From the NCBI GenBank assembly GCA_963765875.1, contig CAVXYK010000007.1:1-64000 (forward strand): 64,000 nt of DNA. Reading direction: 5' to 3'. The translations under genes and the position numbers were made by a program. Positions 1 to 9,947 of the stretch are shown here, one piece after another (positions within the stretch are counted from its first letter, which is position 1; each line of letters opens with the position of its first letter). The notes beneath the pieces were generated by a model. That model searched no databases, was not told where the DNA came from, and saw only the letters and a list, made by a program, of their open reading frames with translations. This DNA is from JAWKOK01 sp963765875 (GTDB lineage: Bacteria > Chloroflexota > Anaerolineae > Caldilineales > Caldilineaceae).

Positions 1-540
1 AACAACATGCCCAAAAAACAGACGATGATAGTGACAAATGGCCATCTAGGGTTTCTGGAGGATGGTGGTTTCCATTCGTGAACAGGAGTTGTTGCGGCTC
101 GTGGCCCAAGGTCTATCCAAATGCCAAAATCCACGGCCCGATTCTTGAGCACGGAATCGCGTTCTGATACACGTTTGGGATGATCCATCCTGACTGTTCA
201 GTGGAAGCGTCATGCTCACCGGGTACGCACACGTTTTCACCCACGAGCAGACTATCAATGTGAAGATCGTCGAGGTAGAGCGGGCCAGCTGCGAATTGGC
301 CTCCATCGTCAGGACATGCAGGGCCTGGGCCAAGAGGCCGACCCTACAGACAGCCCTTGCCCTCGCCTGTTCTAGCAGACAAGACACTGATCAACACAGG
401 AGCGTAGATTCCAGTTTGAAGGTGCGATCACAGACGAAATGCGGTTCAGCATCAATACTTGTGAAACATATCGGCATTTTGCCAATGTACCTAACCTTTA
501 TAGATGGCGCAGATAGCGCCCATGCCTGTGGGAGATCTAG
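1..540. other. Left edge, no confident gene
   Basis: No reading frame here has convincing codon use or a recognisable domain. A minus-strand frame around 180-310 reads protein-like (contains GPLYLDDLHIDSLLVGE), which could be the tail of an extracellular protein, but it is interrupted by stops on both sides. GGAG at about 531-534 is the ribosome binding site of the next gene. Confidence 0.4.
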
Positions 541-2187
541 ATGACCAACGTCGAAAAAAAGCAACGCAACGTAGTGGAAGTCGCCACCTGGAGTAAATTA
601 CCCGACCGTGAACCTACCTACGCGCTCGTAGCCGGCGTCGATCTGGTGGTGGTCCGCTACGATGATGCGGTCTCTGTGCTATATGGCCGCTGCCAGCATC
701 GCGGCGCGCTCATGGCCGACGGCTTCGTCCGCGGCGACAACCTGATCTGTGGTCTCCACAATTGGGACTATCGCGCCGATACCGGCGTCAGCGAGTATGC
801 CAATGATGAGGCTCTGCATAAGTTCAATGCCTGGATCAACGTTGAGGAGGACGCCGTCTTCGTGGACGAGAGCGAGATTGCGGCCTGGGCAGTCGAAAAC
901 CCCCAGCCCTACAGTCGTGACGCCTATCTCGGACTCTATCAGGACATTCACGGCACGCCGGATGAGCCGGAAAACAGCTATATTCAGCAGCTGGCCCGGG
1001 AAGGACTGAGCAACTGGGGACATCATGGCAAGGTGTCGGCCATGGGCGTCTCCAAGGTCAAGCTGCCGACATGGGATGACCTTCAGATCGTCACTGCACA
1101 ACTTGGCCCGGCGTCCACTACTCGACGATGAGCCGGTGAGCACGGGCCTGGTCATCGGCCCCAACGCAGCCAAGCCGCTGCACCTGGACATCCCCATCTT
1201 TGTCAGCGATATGAGCTTCGGCGCATTGAGCCAAGAGGCCAAGGTGGCATTGGCCGCGGGCGCAGAGTTGGCCGGCACGGGCATCTGCTCGGGCGAAGGC
1301 GGCATGTTGCCCGAAGAGCAGGCAGCCAACTCGCGCTACTTCTATGAACTGGCCTCGGGACGCTTTGGCTGGAGCCTGGACAAGGTTAAGCAGGTGCAGG
1401 CCTTCCACTTCAAGGCGGGGCAAGGGGCCAAGACCGGCACCGGCGGCCATCTGCCGGGCAACAAGGTCACGGGCAAGATCGCCGAGGTGCGTGGTCTGGA
1501 GCCAGGCCAGGCCGCCATCAGTCCCTCAACCTTCGCCGGATCTTGTGACCACCGCAGACTATCGACGTGTCGCCGACGAGGTGCGTGAGGCGTCCGGCGG
1601 CATTCCCATCGGCTTCAAGCTGTCGGCTCAACACATCGAGGCCGATATCGACTTTGCGCTTGAGGCCAGTGCCGATTATATTATTCTCGATGGGCGTGGC
1701 GGAGCCACCGGCGCAGCGCCCGAAATCTTCAAGCAGAACATATCCGTACCGACCATGGCCGCCTTGGCCCGGGCACGTCGCCACCTTGACAGCCGTGGGC
1801 CGAGGCGACATCACGCTCATCATCACCGGCGGGCTGCGCACTGAATCAGACTTTGTCAAGGCGATGGCGTTGGGTGCGGATGGCGTTGCCGTTTCCAATG
1901 CGGCCTTACAGGCTATCGGCTGCCTGGGCATGCGAGCGTGCCATACCAACAATTGTCCGGTCGGTATTGCCACACAACAGGAACATCTACGCGCTAGACT
2001 GGTGGCACGTGCCTCAGCCGAACGCCTCAGAAACTATTTCGAGGCCACCGTCGAACTGATGCAGGTGCTGGCCCGGGCATGTGGCCATAGCCATTTGAAC
2101 CAGTTTTGCCGGGACGATCTGACTACCTGGAAACGAGATGTCGCCTATCTTACCGGTGTCGCCTACGGTGGCGTGACGCCACTGTAG
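541..2187 (+). CDS. Rieske [2Fe-2S] / glutamate-synthase-like FMN protein, frameshifted
   Basis: An N-terminal Rieske domain is visible as C51-x-H53 and C70-x2-H73 (CxH-x16-CxxH), which binds a [2Fe-2S] cluster. It is followed by the FMN-binding TIM-barrel domain of the glutamate synthase large subunit (FVSDMSFGALSQEA, KAGQGAKTGTGGHLPG, GFKLSAQHIEADI) and its [3Fe-4S] cysteine motif C-x5-C-x4-C starting at 1921. There is no amidotransferase domain, so it is a GltS-like oxidoreductase of unknown substrate, probably about 545 residues. The frame moves by +1 near 1103, 1538 and 1790; each time removing one base restores a continuous alignable protein. ATG 541 follows GGAG with a six-base spacer. 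Fusion of a Rieske domain to this domain suggests an internal electron path between cluster and flavin. Domain calls are firm; physiological role is open. Confidence 0.8.
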
Positions 2188-2217
2188 GTTGAGCACAAGG
2201 AAAACCGAGGGAGAATC

Positions 2218-4804
2218 ATGCAGAACGAACTCGCAATTGCAGCCCGTGACGACGCTTGCGTCAATCCCGCCGCTCCGGTTGCCGCCCTTTTGGGCTTGGC
2301 CGAGTTGTCCCCGTGGGCTGCAAGTCTCTTCGCCTCCAGCAGCGGTGGAGAAAAGCGTACGGTGACGGCCAAACGGCGCCGCCGCACGACGACCTAATCG
2401 GGCCAGCGTGAGCGCGCTGAAGTGCGCCAAGCGCGATGATCGAGACAGTGGATCGTCCCCGCCGACCGCGCCCGCCATCCGGCGGTTCGGTAGAGCGGCG
2501 GCAGTCCAAGACCGCCTGGCTCCGGCGGCAGCATGAGCCCGCGCATGTTGCTCATCATCGGTGTTGCGGTGGTCATTGCTCTTCATTTGTGGCGGCCCAG
2601 CCGTGCTTTTCAACCGGGGAGACGATTCGGGTGCAAACGACACTCAGCAGTCTGCAACGGTTGAGGAACAGCCGGCCGGCCAGCAGTGCTGCGCCGGATA
2701 TCGGCAGCAGTGACTCTGCCGCGACATCAGAATAGCCAGAGCGATTCCGCACCCGTGGCCACAGGCGAGGGCGAGTCGTGGACCGTCATGCTCTATCAGG
2801 ATGCCGACGATAAGGTGCTGGAGAAGGATATCTACATCGACCTCAATGAGGCTGAACGCATTCGGCTCTACTGACCGAGTCAACATCGTGGCTCAGGTCG
2901 ATCGCTATCGAGGCGGCTACAACGGTGATGGCGAACTGGACGAGCACCAAACGCTTCTACGTCACCCAGGACGATGATCTGAACCGGATCGGTTCCCAGG
3001 AAATCGCCGATATGGGTGAACTGAATATGTCCGATGGCGAGACCTTGGTCGATTTCGTCGCCTGGGCCGTCGAAGCCTACCCGGCTGATCGCTATGCGCT
3101 GATTCTTCTCAGACCATGGCATGGGCTGGCCCGGCGGGTGGAGCGATCCGGATCCGAATGTGCGTCCACGGTCCAACATCCCGCTGGCCGGGGCCATGGG
3201 TGATCAACTCTATCTTCAGGAGATCGATGAGGCGCTGGGCGAGATTCGCAGATCGGACGGGTATCGAGAAGCTCGATCTGATCGGCATGGACGCCTGTCT
3301 GATGAGCCATATCGAAGTCTTCAGCGCTCTCGCTCCCCATGCACGCTTCGCGGTCGCATCGCAGGAGACCGAACCTGCACTTGGCTGGGCTTACACGGGA
3401 TTCCTGTACGACCTGGTGCGTGACCCTGGCATGGACGGCGGTCAGGTTTCGGAACTGATCGTCTCAACCTACATCGACGAAGATCAGCGAATCGTTGATG
3501 ACCAGGCACGAGCCGAGTTTGTGGGCGCCGGACGCTCGGGCACGATTTCGGCCCAGCAGTTGACCAAGCGGCTGGAAGACAATATCACGTTGACGGCCGT
3601 TGACCTGTCAGCCATGCCGTCATTGACCAATGCGGTCAATGATTTCTCCTTTGCACTTTCCGGAACAGGCCAGAAGGCGATTGCCAAAGCTCGAACCTAC
3701 GCCCAGTCCTACACCAGCATCTTCGGCAAAAAAGTGCCGCCCTCCTACATCGATCTGGGCCATTTTGCCCAGCAGGCGGTTGAGCAGAGTCAGGATCGGG
3801 ATCTGGTTCAATCCGCTCAGGCCCTTGTTGACGCCATCGGCCAGGCCGTGATCGCGGAACGGCATGGCAGCAACAAGTCCGGCTCCACAGGCATCTCCAT
3901 CTACTTCCCCAATTCGCAGCTCTACGGATCGCCGGTGGCCGGCCCCCAGTCCTACAACGCCGTGGCCAGTCGCTTCGCCGACGAATCGCTCTGGGATGAC
4001 TTCCTGGCCTACCACTACACTGGCCGCGCCTTTGACCCGGCTCCGGTTCCGGCTGAGGTCTCAGACCGAGATGTCGACGTGGTTGCTCCCGGAAAAGGCG
4101 AGATCACAGTCTCTGCCGTCGAACAATCCTCGGACACGGTTGCGCCGGGCGAGACTGTCCTGCTCAGCGTTGACGTCAGCGGCGACAATGTCGGCTACAT
4201 CAAGCTATTTGCCGGATTCTGGGACCAGGCAGCGAACTCGATCTATAAGGCGGACACCGATTTCTTGGAGGCAGGCGACACGCGTGAAATTGGGGGCGTC
4301 TACTATCCAGATTGGGGCGAGGGCGACTTCACCATGGAGTTCGAGTGGGAGCCCTTCCTCTTTGCCATTGATGACGGAGAGCAGAAGGCCATCGCCCTCT
4401 TTGAGCCACAGGACTATGGCGCTACACCTGAACTGGCGATCTACACGGTAGACGGCATCTACACTTATGTGGATGGTGAAACACGCGTCGCTCAGTTGCA
4501 GTTTGCGGATGGTCAGTTGAATCAGGTCTTCGGCTTTGCCAACGACGACGGCAGCGGCGCTCCACGCGAGATCGTACCCCAGGTCGGTGATACTTTCACC
4601 ATTCTCGAGCAGTGGATGGACCTGGACAGCAACGGACGCGTGGTTGACATCAGCTCTGAGCCGGGCGCTACGCTGACCTTCGGCGAAGAGCCATTCCTGT
4701 GGACCGAATTGGACGCTGCTGCAGGCGAATATGTCGTCGGCTTCATTGTGGAGGATCTGGACGGCAATGTTGTGGAGTCGTACACGCAGGTGTCGGTGGA
4801 GTAG
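2218..4804 (+). CDS. Membrane-anchored clostripain-like (C11) cysteine peptidase, multiply frameshifted
   Basis: Peptidase family C11 signature: SWTVMLYQDADDKVLEKD at the start of the domain, the catalytic His in SDHGMGW (codon at 3115) and the catalytic Cys in GMDACLMS (codon near 3296). Before it lie a Gly/Pro/Ser-rich segment (about 2494-2532), a transmembrane helix (LLIIGVAVVIALHLW from about 2548) and an acidic Ser/Gln linker, so the protease domain is probably outside the membrane. After it comes a beta-rich C-terminal region (about 4070-4804). Continuous protein is recovered only with at least eight +1 shifts (about 2490, 2620, 2690, 2740, 2863, 2932, 3108, 3250). From about 3260 to the stop at 4804 it is open. 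The start at 2218 (after GAGGGAG) is uncertain: its first frame closes at 2397. Function by family: Arg- or Lys-specific proteolysis, self-activated. Confidence 0.7.
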
Positions 4805-4837
4805 TGCCGGTGGAGCAATTGACGATCTTTTCCTGGC

Positions 4838-5076
4838 GAAGAAGTCAGGCTTTCTTGGAGATTACCGAATGAACACTGGCATAGATTTGTCGCTGTAGCC
4901 GCTGGGCTCGCCTCACCCTGCCATGACGCCAATGGCGCCATGGCGGTCCCTCTCCACCCGGTGGAGAGGGACGCGTAGCCTCCTTTCGGGAGGCGCAGCA
5001 GGGTGAGGCCAAGGGCGTCGCTATCTCGCCTATGCCGTTACCATTTCGGTAATCTCCAACAAATGCCTGACTTCTC
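4838..5076. repeat. Foldback (MITE-like) intergenic element
   Basis: The arms 4838-4871 and 5042-5076 are near-perfect inverted repeats of about 34 bases. Between them lie further nested inversions: CCTCACCCTGC at 4911 with GCAGGGTGAGG at 4996, a CCCTCTCCACC/GGTGGAGAGGG palindrome at 4948-4970, and GCCTCC-TTTC-GGGAGGC at 4978-4994. The whole 240 bases can fold into one long cruciform or hairpin. No coding capacity is visible. It separates a plus-strand gene from a convergent minus-strand gene, so it could also end transcription from both sides. Confidence 0.65.
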
Positions 5077-5096
5077 CGCGTCAGCACACAGGTCAC

Positions 5097-5969
5097 TCAG
5101 TCGCCCGTGGTCGTCTGAACTGGAGAAGACCCTTGCGGGCGATGCCTTCCGCCTACCGCAGTGACCAGGGCACGCGCCGTGATCGAGACCAGCACGATCA
5201 GGCCGCCTAGCAGCGCTTGCGGGCTGGGGATTTCGCCGATGGTCATGTAGACCCAGATGGGGTTGAGGACCGGTTCCAGCGACTGCACCAGGATCGTCTC
5301 GATGGCACTTAGGTAGCGAATGGCCTGCGTGTAGAGGATGAAGGGCAGCCCGAGTTGGAAGATGCCCAGGAAGAATATGATGCCCCAGTCCAACGGCGTT
5401 GGCGATGAGCCGGAGATGAACGGAATCCCGATCAGCGCGGCCAGAGCATTGCCCAGCAGGATCGTCTCCAGGGCGGACTCCCCTGCCTGTTTGCGCAGAA
5501 AGAGCACCATCCAGGCCAGGCTGACGCCGCTGAGAATGGCATAGACGTTGCCGAGATAGCCGCTGCGTGAGAGATCTTCACTGAAGAAGAGCGCCATGCC
5601 CACGCTGATGGCGGCCATGGTGATCCAGTCGATTCGCTTGGGCTTTTCGCCCAAGAACCAGATGCCGAAGATGGCGACCCAGATGGGCGCGGTGTATTGG
5701 AGCAAAATCGCATTGGCCGCTGATGTCATCTGGGTGGCGGCTACGAAGAAGACTTGTGTGCCCACGTAGGCGATGGCGCCGCCGATCTGGGCCGAAGACC
5801 AGGTGAAGCGCGGCTTGCGCAGATAAGCCAGGATGACCAACCCCGCAATCAAGCTGCGTCCACCGGTCAACGCCAGTGCATTCCACGATGACAGCTTCAC
5901 CAATACGCCGCTTGTGGAGAAGAAGAGCACGGCGATGATCAGAAGTAGAATTGCGCGTCCTCGCGTCAT
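5097..5969 (-). CDS. EamA/DMT-family membrane transporter
   Basis: A 290-residue protein with about ten hydrophobic helices arranged as two halves, the standard architecture and length of EamA drug/metabolite exporters. The second half shows the family's APIWVAIFGIWFLGEKP and SLEPVLNPIWVYMTIGE type segments, where an Asn/Pro or Glu-Pro pair sits in the last helices of each repeat. It acts in the cytoplasmic membrane; the substrate cannot be read from sequence (amino acids, nucleosides or other metabolites in relatives). It lies 18 bases downstream of the PHP phosphatase gene on the same strand and is probably co-transcribed with it. Confidence 0.9.
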   Translation of the reverse strand: MTRGRAILLLIIAVLFFSTSGVLVKLSSWNALALTGGRSLIAGLVILAYLRKPRFTWSSAQIGGAIAYVGTQVFFVAATQMTSAANAILLQYTAPIWVAIFGIWFLGEKPKRIDWITMAAISVGMALFFSEDLSRSGYLGNVYAILSGVSLAWMVLFLRKQAGESALETILLGNALAALIGIPFISGSSPTPLDWGIIFFLGIFQLGLPFILYTQAIRYLSAIETILVQSLEPVLNPIWVYMTIGEIPSPQALLGGLIVLVSITARALVTAVGGRHRPQGSSPVQTTTGD

Positions 5970-5987
5970 TGGGAAGCTGCCCTTACC

Positions 5988-6821
5988 CTAGACGCGTACC
6001 GGCGTCAGACTCTCCAACGCCGTGACAACCGGAATCTCGACGCGTTCTCCATCAAGAAAAATATTCACATTGGTGAATCCGACCTCCTGCAATGTGAGCA
6101 GCGCGCGATCGTAGTCCACACCGGCCCGCTTGGGCGCATGCGCGTCCGCCCCGATGACCACTGGGATGTTGCGGGCGTTCATCTCGGCCAGGATTTCGCG
6201 GCCAGGATTCATCTCCGGCATGCGTTTGTGCAGGCCCGATGTGTTCAACTCCATCGCGACGCCGGTCGCGGCCACCCGATCGAGCATGGCGAGAATATCG
6301 TCCCAGATGATTGAGAGATCCCAGGTTGAGACCACCTCGTTCTTGATCAGATCGGGATGCGCGAGGGTGTCGAAGAGGCCGCTCTCCGCGGCTTGACCAA
6401 GGTGATCGAAATAGGTGCGTTGGTAGGCCAGGTCGTCGCCGGTGTAGAAGCGCTCCCGATAGTCCTCCAATTGCGGATGGATGCCGGCCAGGCGATGGTT
6501 GAACGTGGCCCACGTCTGTTGGTGCGCAATGCCTTCTTCCATATGTGGCGCATAGTCGAACTCCATGCCCATGCGCACATCCAATCGTCCGTCCCACTCG
6601 GTGCGTGTCGCTTCGATGAGCGCCACATACTCATCAAACTGATCTTCGGCCATGCGCACACGCGGACACCAGCCATCGACCGGCGGGTTGTGGCAGGTGA
6701 CGTTGATGCCTTTGAAGCCGCGCTCGTAGGCTATGGCTGCGTATTCGGTCGGGTTGCCCTTGGCGTGTCCGCAGAGGGGCGTGTGCATGTGGGATTCGTA
6801 GAGTATGGGTGTTGGGTTCAT
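5988..6821 (-). CDS. PHP-domain phosphoesterase, histidinol-phosphatase-like
   Basis: The protein opens with the PHP metal motif ESHMHTPLCGH and continues with GINVTCHNP, GMEFDYAP, the ...HPDLIKN motif and VVIGADAHAP near the C terminus; these His, Glu and Asp residues form the trinuclear metal site of PHP phosphoesterases. Length (277 residues) and spacing match HisK-type histidinol phosphatases, which remove phosphate from L-histidinol phosphate, but no other his gene is in the window, so another phosphoester is possible. I chose ATG 6821 (MNPTPILYES) over an in-frame TTG at 6857 because the metal motif normally starts within the first dozen residues. Confidence 0.82.
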   Translation of the reverse strand: MNPTPILYESHMHTPLCGHAKGNPTEYAAIAYERGFKGINVTCHNPPVDGWCPRVRMAEDQFDEYVALIEATRTEWDGRLDVRMGMEFDYAPHMEEGIAHQQTWATFNHRLAGIHPQLEDYRERFYTGDDLAYQRTYFDHLGQAAESGLFDTLAHPDLIKNEVVSTWDLSIIWDDILAMLDRVAATGVAMELNTSGLHKRMPEMNPGREILAEMNARNIPVVIGADAHAPKRAGVDYDRALLTLQEVGFTNVNIFLDGERVEIPVVTALESLTPVRV

Positions 6822-7156
6822 GGGTAAGGCTTTCTTGGTCTCTTTGGCATTCAGCAAATCTTCGGATTGGATAACAGGTTCTCAACGCGGATAACCGCAG
6901 TCTGTCGCCTCGTTGCGACCGATCTTATCAATTGTAGGGGAGGATAGGCCGGATGGAAGAATTTCGAAATCTCTGAGACGCCGGCAGATGGGCGCGAAAG
7001 GTTGCCCCAATCTTGCTGGAAACTGCCAGGCAGGTATTGATGGGTCGATTCTGAGGGGTGCCCCTCGGGCGTGCTGTCCGTGTCGACGCACCGGGTAGAA
7101 ATGGTATTCGTAAGAATCCCTTCTAGCCGGTGCGTCGCACGCTCCTCTGAACCAGA
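6822..7156. other. Intergenic stretch with a hairpin
   Basis: No gene is supported. The only structure I see is the inverted repeat at about 7084-7136, annotated separately. Confidence 0.5.
7084..7136 (-). terminator. Possible terminator hairpin after the kinase-like gene
   Basis: CGACGCACCGG is repeated in inverse as CCGGTGCGTCG about 30 bases apart, with TAGAA/TTCTA extending the stem. It lies just beyond the stop of the minus-strand gene 7157-7883. No T tract follows, so termination is only inferred. Confidence 0.4.
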
Positions 7157-7883
7157 TCATCCTTCCCGATGCGTCCAAAGCTTGCCGAACACAGTTTCGA
7201 GTCTCGCTGCCAGTTCGTCCGGGCGATCGGTCGTCACGTCATCTTGATTTTCAAAGATGGCATATGGAACCCGCGTCGAGCGCACGGTAACGAAGTCGGG
7301 ATCGCCCGCACAGGCTTCATACCAATCGTCGTCTCGGTAGAGGCGCTCCAGCTTCTCATCAGGCAAACCATGCTCCAGGATACTGTCCGGCCGGTCCGGG
7401 TTGAAGCGGCGGCGGTTCTTGCGCAGCGATTCCTCGAATGAGACGTTGACGTAGACGATGGCTGCCCGCGCCAACAGTTCGTCCGAGAGGTGTGGGAGTC
7501 GCCGCCGCATAGCCGCCGTGCTCAGTGCCGCGGGCAAACTCAACGATGGTTGAGTGGTCGGCGTAGTAGTCGGGCTGATCACGCACGAGCTTGCCGTACT
7601 CCATGTCAATGCGCTCGATAAGCAGGTGCCAGAGATATTCGTCTTTGAAGTAGCCCTGCTCGTCAGTGTGCAGTCGCGGCTGACCGAACTTCTCGGCCAG
7701 GATATAGTCCTCTTCAAACCAGGTCCACAGCATGGGGAAGTCATCGATGAAGCCGAGCTTGCCCAGGTGGAAACGCTCCCGCCGTTCCGCCTCAGGCAGC
7801 TTCAGCAAGTAGTCGATGATCTCGCTCTTGCCCGACGCCGGGCGACCGATGAGGATGATGATGTCGAAGGTTGAGGGTTGCAT
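7157..7883 (-). CDS. P-loop nucleotide kinase-like protein, frameshifted
   Basis: Walker A motif GRPASGKS at residues 13-20 directly follows a beta strand (FDIIILI), as in nucleotide and sugar kinases of the P-loop fold. The remainder has the alpha/beta pattern of a small kinase (about 241 residues) but I cannot name a substrate. The frame moves by +1 near 7501: GGYAAA in the first frame continues as LPHLSDELLARA in the second, and removing one base joins them cleanly. AAGGA precedes ATG 7883. It is downstream of the sugar ABC importer genes on the same strand, so a role with the imported solute is conceivable but unproven. Confidence 0.65.
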
Positions 7884-7904
7884 GGTAGTCCTTTGGTTGG
7901 AGAG

Positions 7905-8096
7905 GCAGTTGGCAGGTTGTGCTGCGTGAAACGTGCTGCGTGAGGCTTCTGCAGAGAAAATGGCTCCGTAAGTTGTACGTGTTGTGGTTGTCGTGAGAGC
8001 TAATCGCGACGCTGTTCACTCTACGAGACCTCAAGCAGCAACGCAGACAGAGCAAGCAGCAGCAGCAAGCAGCAACGCAAGCAGCAGCAGCAGCAC
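7905..8096. repeat. Intergenic TGCTGCGTG / AGCAGCA-rich repeat tract
   Basis: TGCTGCGTGAAACGTGCTGCGTG at 7918-7940 and a run of imperfect AGCAGCAACGCA units at 8034-8096 fill the gap between the permease and the kinase-like gene. The same words recur at 11340-11480, 30099, 30245-30295, 34110, 52450 and 52580. Confidence 0.5.
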
Positions 8097-8099
8097 GCC

Positions 8100-8954
8100 T
8101 TACTTAATCCCCGAATGCATAAAACTCTGGATAAACCGGCGCTGGAAGATCAGAAAGGCGATAAAGAGCGGTGCGATGACCATGAGCGTTGCCGCAGAGA
8201 GCAGCGACCACTGGGCGCCGATCTCGCCCAGTTGGGTGAAACGCACAAGCCCTGCGGTCAGCGGGCGGCTCTTGTCGCTGTTGGTGATGATCAGCGGCCA
8301 GAGAAACTCGTTCCAGTGCCATGCCACCGAGGAGAGGCCAAAGGCGATGAGCGTGGGCGTGGCCGGCGGCAGGTAGACGTTGCGCAAGCAGATGCCGCCA
8401 GTTGCTGCCGTCAACCACGCGCAGCGTCGACCAGGTCCTTGGGCACTTCCAGGAAGATCTGGCGCATGAGAAAGGTGCCGAAGGCCGATCCGAAGTAGGG
8501 AATGGCGATGGCCAGCCGCGTGTCAAAGAGTCCCATCCAGCGAATGGTCGAGAAGTTGGGCGACAGCAGGGCGGTGGTCGGGATCATCAACTGGAGCAGG
8601 ATGAAGAAAAAGAAGGCTCGCTTGCCCAGGAAATCGAAATGGGCGAAGGCGAACCCCGCCAGCGTGATGGTGACCAGTTGTACGCCTAGAATCATGCTGA
8701 CAATCACAATTGTGTTGACATAATAGAGGTCGAATGGCGCAAGGTTCCAGGCGCGCACGTAGTTATCCAACGTTAACGGAAAGGCAAACCAGACATCGCC
8801 GCGGCCCAAGCGGGTCATTGGCCGGACGCAGCGATGCAACCAGCGCCCAGACGACAGGCACAGCCCATGAAACAGCCAACAGGAGTGTCAGCAGACCGAG
8901 CAAAACACGGCCAATGCGTGCCGACCAGTGGTTTGAGGAATGGTTACTTAGCAT
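8100..8954 (-). CDS. Sugar ABC transporter permease, MalG-type, frameshifted
   Basis: Inner-membrane permease of the carbohydrate-uptake type (CUT1). The N terminus has a hydrophobic helix (VLLGLLTLLLAVSWAVPVVW), followed by FPLTLDNYVRAW, several helices, and the C-terminal half with the EAA-type loop (DAARVDGSNWRH) that docks the ATPase; it ends in FLIFQRRFIQSFMHSGIK, typical of MalG-like proteins. Three +1 shifts (about 8806, 8410 and 8390) break the reading; the pieces abut in order and give a normal length of about 283 residues. ATG 8954 overlaps the end of the upstream permease by 11 bases, so the two are translationally coupled. Confidence 0.8.
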
Positions 8955-9855
8955 ACGCTTCCTCCTTCTGGTCCACGAGCAGGAAGTTGCTGATCGTGAA
9001 GGCCAACAGCAGAATCACCAGAATCACCGTCAATGCTGAAGCGCGCCCGACATTCAGATTCTGGAAGCGTTCCTCCCAGAGGTAGAAGAGCAGAACCGTG
9101 CTGGCTCGACTGGGACCGCCTTGGGTAAGCACAAATATGTGGTCGACGGTCTGAAAAGCGCCGATGAAGGCGATGACGGAGATGAAGAGGGTCGTGCGGC
9201 GCAACAGCGGGAAGGCGATACGCCAGAGCGATTGCCACCAGTTGGCCCCGTCGATGGCCGCAGCCTCAAAGACGTCTGACGGCAAGCTCTGTAGGCCCGC
9301 CAGATAGAAGATCATGAAGTAACCCGCGTTCTTCCAGACAGCAACGATCATGACGGATAGCAGTGCTAGATTGGGGTTGGCCGTCCAATTCTCGGGACCG
9401 CTGTAGCCCACGAAACGCAGGGCTGTGTTGAAGAGCCCGTAGTCGGGCGTGAAGAAGAACATCCAGATCGTCGCCGCGCTGACCAGCGGCAGAATGGTTG
9501 GATAGAAGAAACCCAGTCTTGCCAGGCCAATGCCGCGCACGGTCCGATTGACCAGCAGCGCAAAGAGAAAGGCCAGCAGAATGCTGGCCGGCACTGTCCC
9601 CAGTACATAGAGAAAGGTGTTGAGCAAGACGCGCTGAAACCGATCATCGCTAAACAGCTCGACGTAGTTCTCCAGCCCGACAAACGTCGGCTCGCGAAAC
9701 TTGGCGATGTTCAACCGCTGACGAAAGAAGCTTTGGTAGAGCGCCAAGGCTGTCGGCCATGCCGTGAAGAGCGCGACAAAGAAGGCAGTGGGCAAGATCA
9801 GCAGGTATGGCAACGGTGAGCGACGCCGGCGCGAGCGCAGTCTGGTTTTGGCCAC
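8944..9855 (-). CDS. Sugar ABC transporter permease, MalF-type
   Basis: Six predicted membrane helices and the EAA loop EAAAIDGANWWQSLWRIAFP near the C terminus identify a CUT1 permease. YLLILPTAFFVALFTAWP is the usual first helix. I start at GTG 9855, which has GGAGGG a few bases upstream and removes an implausible leader; an in-frame start at 9909 would add 18 residues. Intact, unlike its partner. It pairs with the permease at 8100-8954 and receives solute from the binding lipoprotein at 9948-11295. The ATPase must be elsewhere, as is usual when one MsiK/MalK-type protein serves several importers. Confidence 0.88.
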   Translation of the reverse strand: MAKTRLRSRRRRSPLPYLLILPTAFFVALFTAWPTALALYQSFFRQRLNIAKFREPTFVGLENYVELFSDDRFQRVLLNTFLYVLGTVPASILLAFLFALLVNRTVRGIGLARLGFFYPTILPLVSAATIWMFFFTPDYGLFNTALRFVGYSGPENWTANPNLALLSVMIVAVWKNAGYFMIFYLAGLQSLPSDVFEAAAIDGANWWQSLWRIAFPLLRRTTLFISVIAFIGAFQTVDHIFVLTQGGPSRASTVLLFYLWEERFQNLNVGRASALTVILVILLLAFTISNFLLVDQKEEAYAK

Positions 9856-9869
9856 GTGGCCCTCCAAGA

Positions 9870-9934
9870 GAGGGTGACAGTGCAGAGTGAGGAGGTGAAT
9901 AAACGACATCTGACTTGTTCCCTGTCACCCCCTC
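9870..9934 (-). promoter_or_regulatory. Intercistronic hairpin between binding protein and permease
   Basis: GAGGGTGACAG (9870-9880) pairs with CTGTCACCCCCTC (9922-9934). A stem between the binding-protein and permease genes commonly stabilises the upstream message or limits downstream expression. Seen: the stem. Inferred: the role. Confidence 0.4.
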
Positions 9935-9947
9935 ACCCCGTCATTTG

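Noticed and set aside
180..310. Protein-like minus-strand frame at the left edge
   Set aside because: Stops on both sides and no domain; could be a decayed or shifted fragment but not supported.
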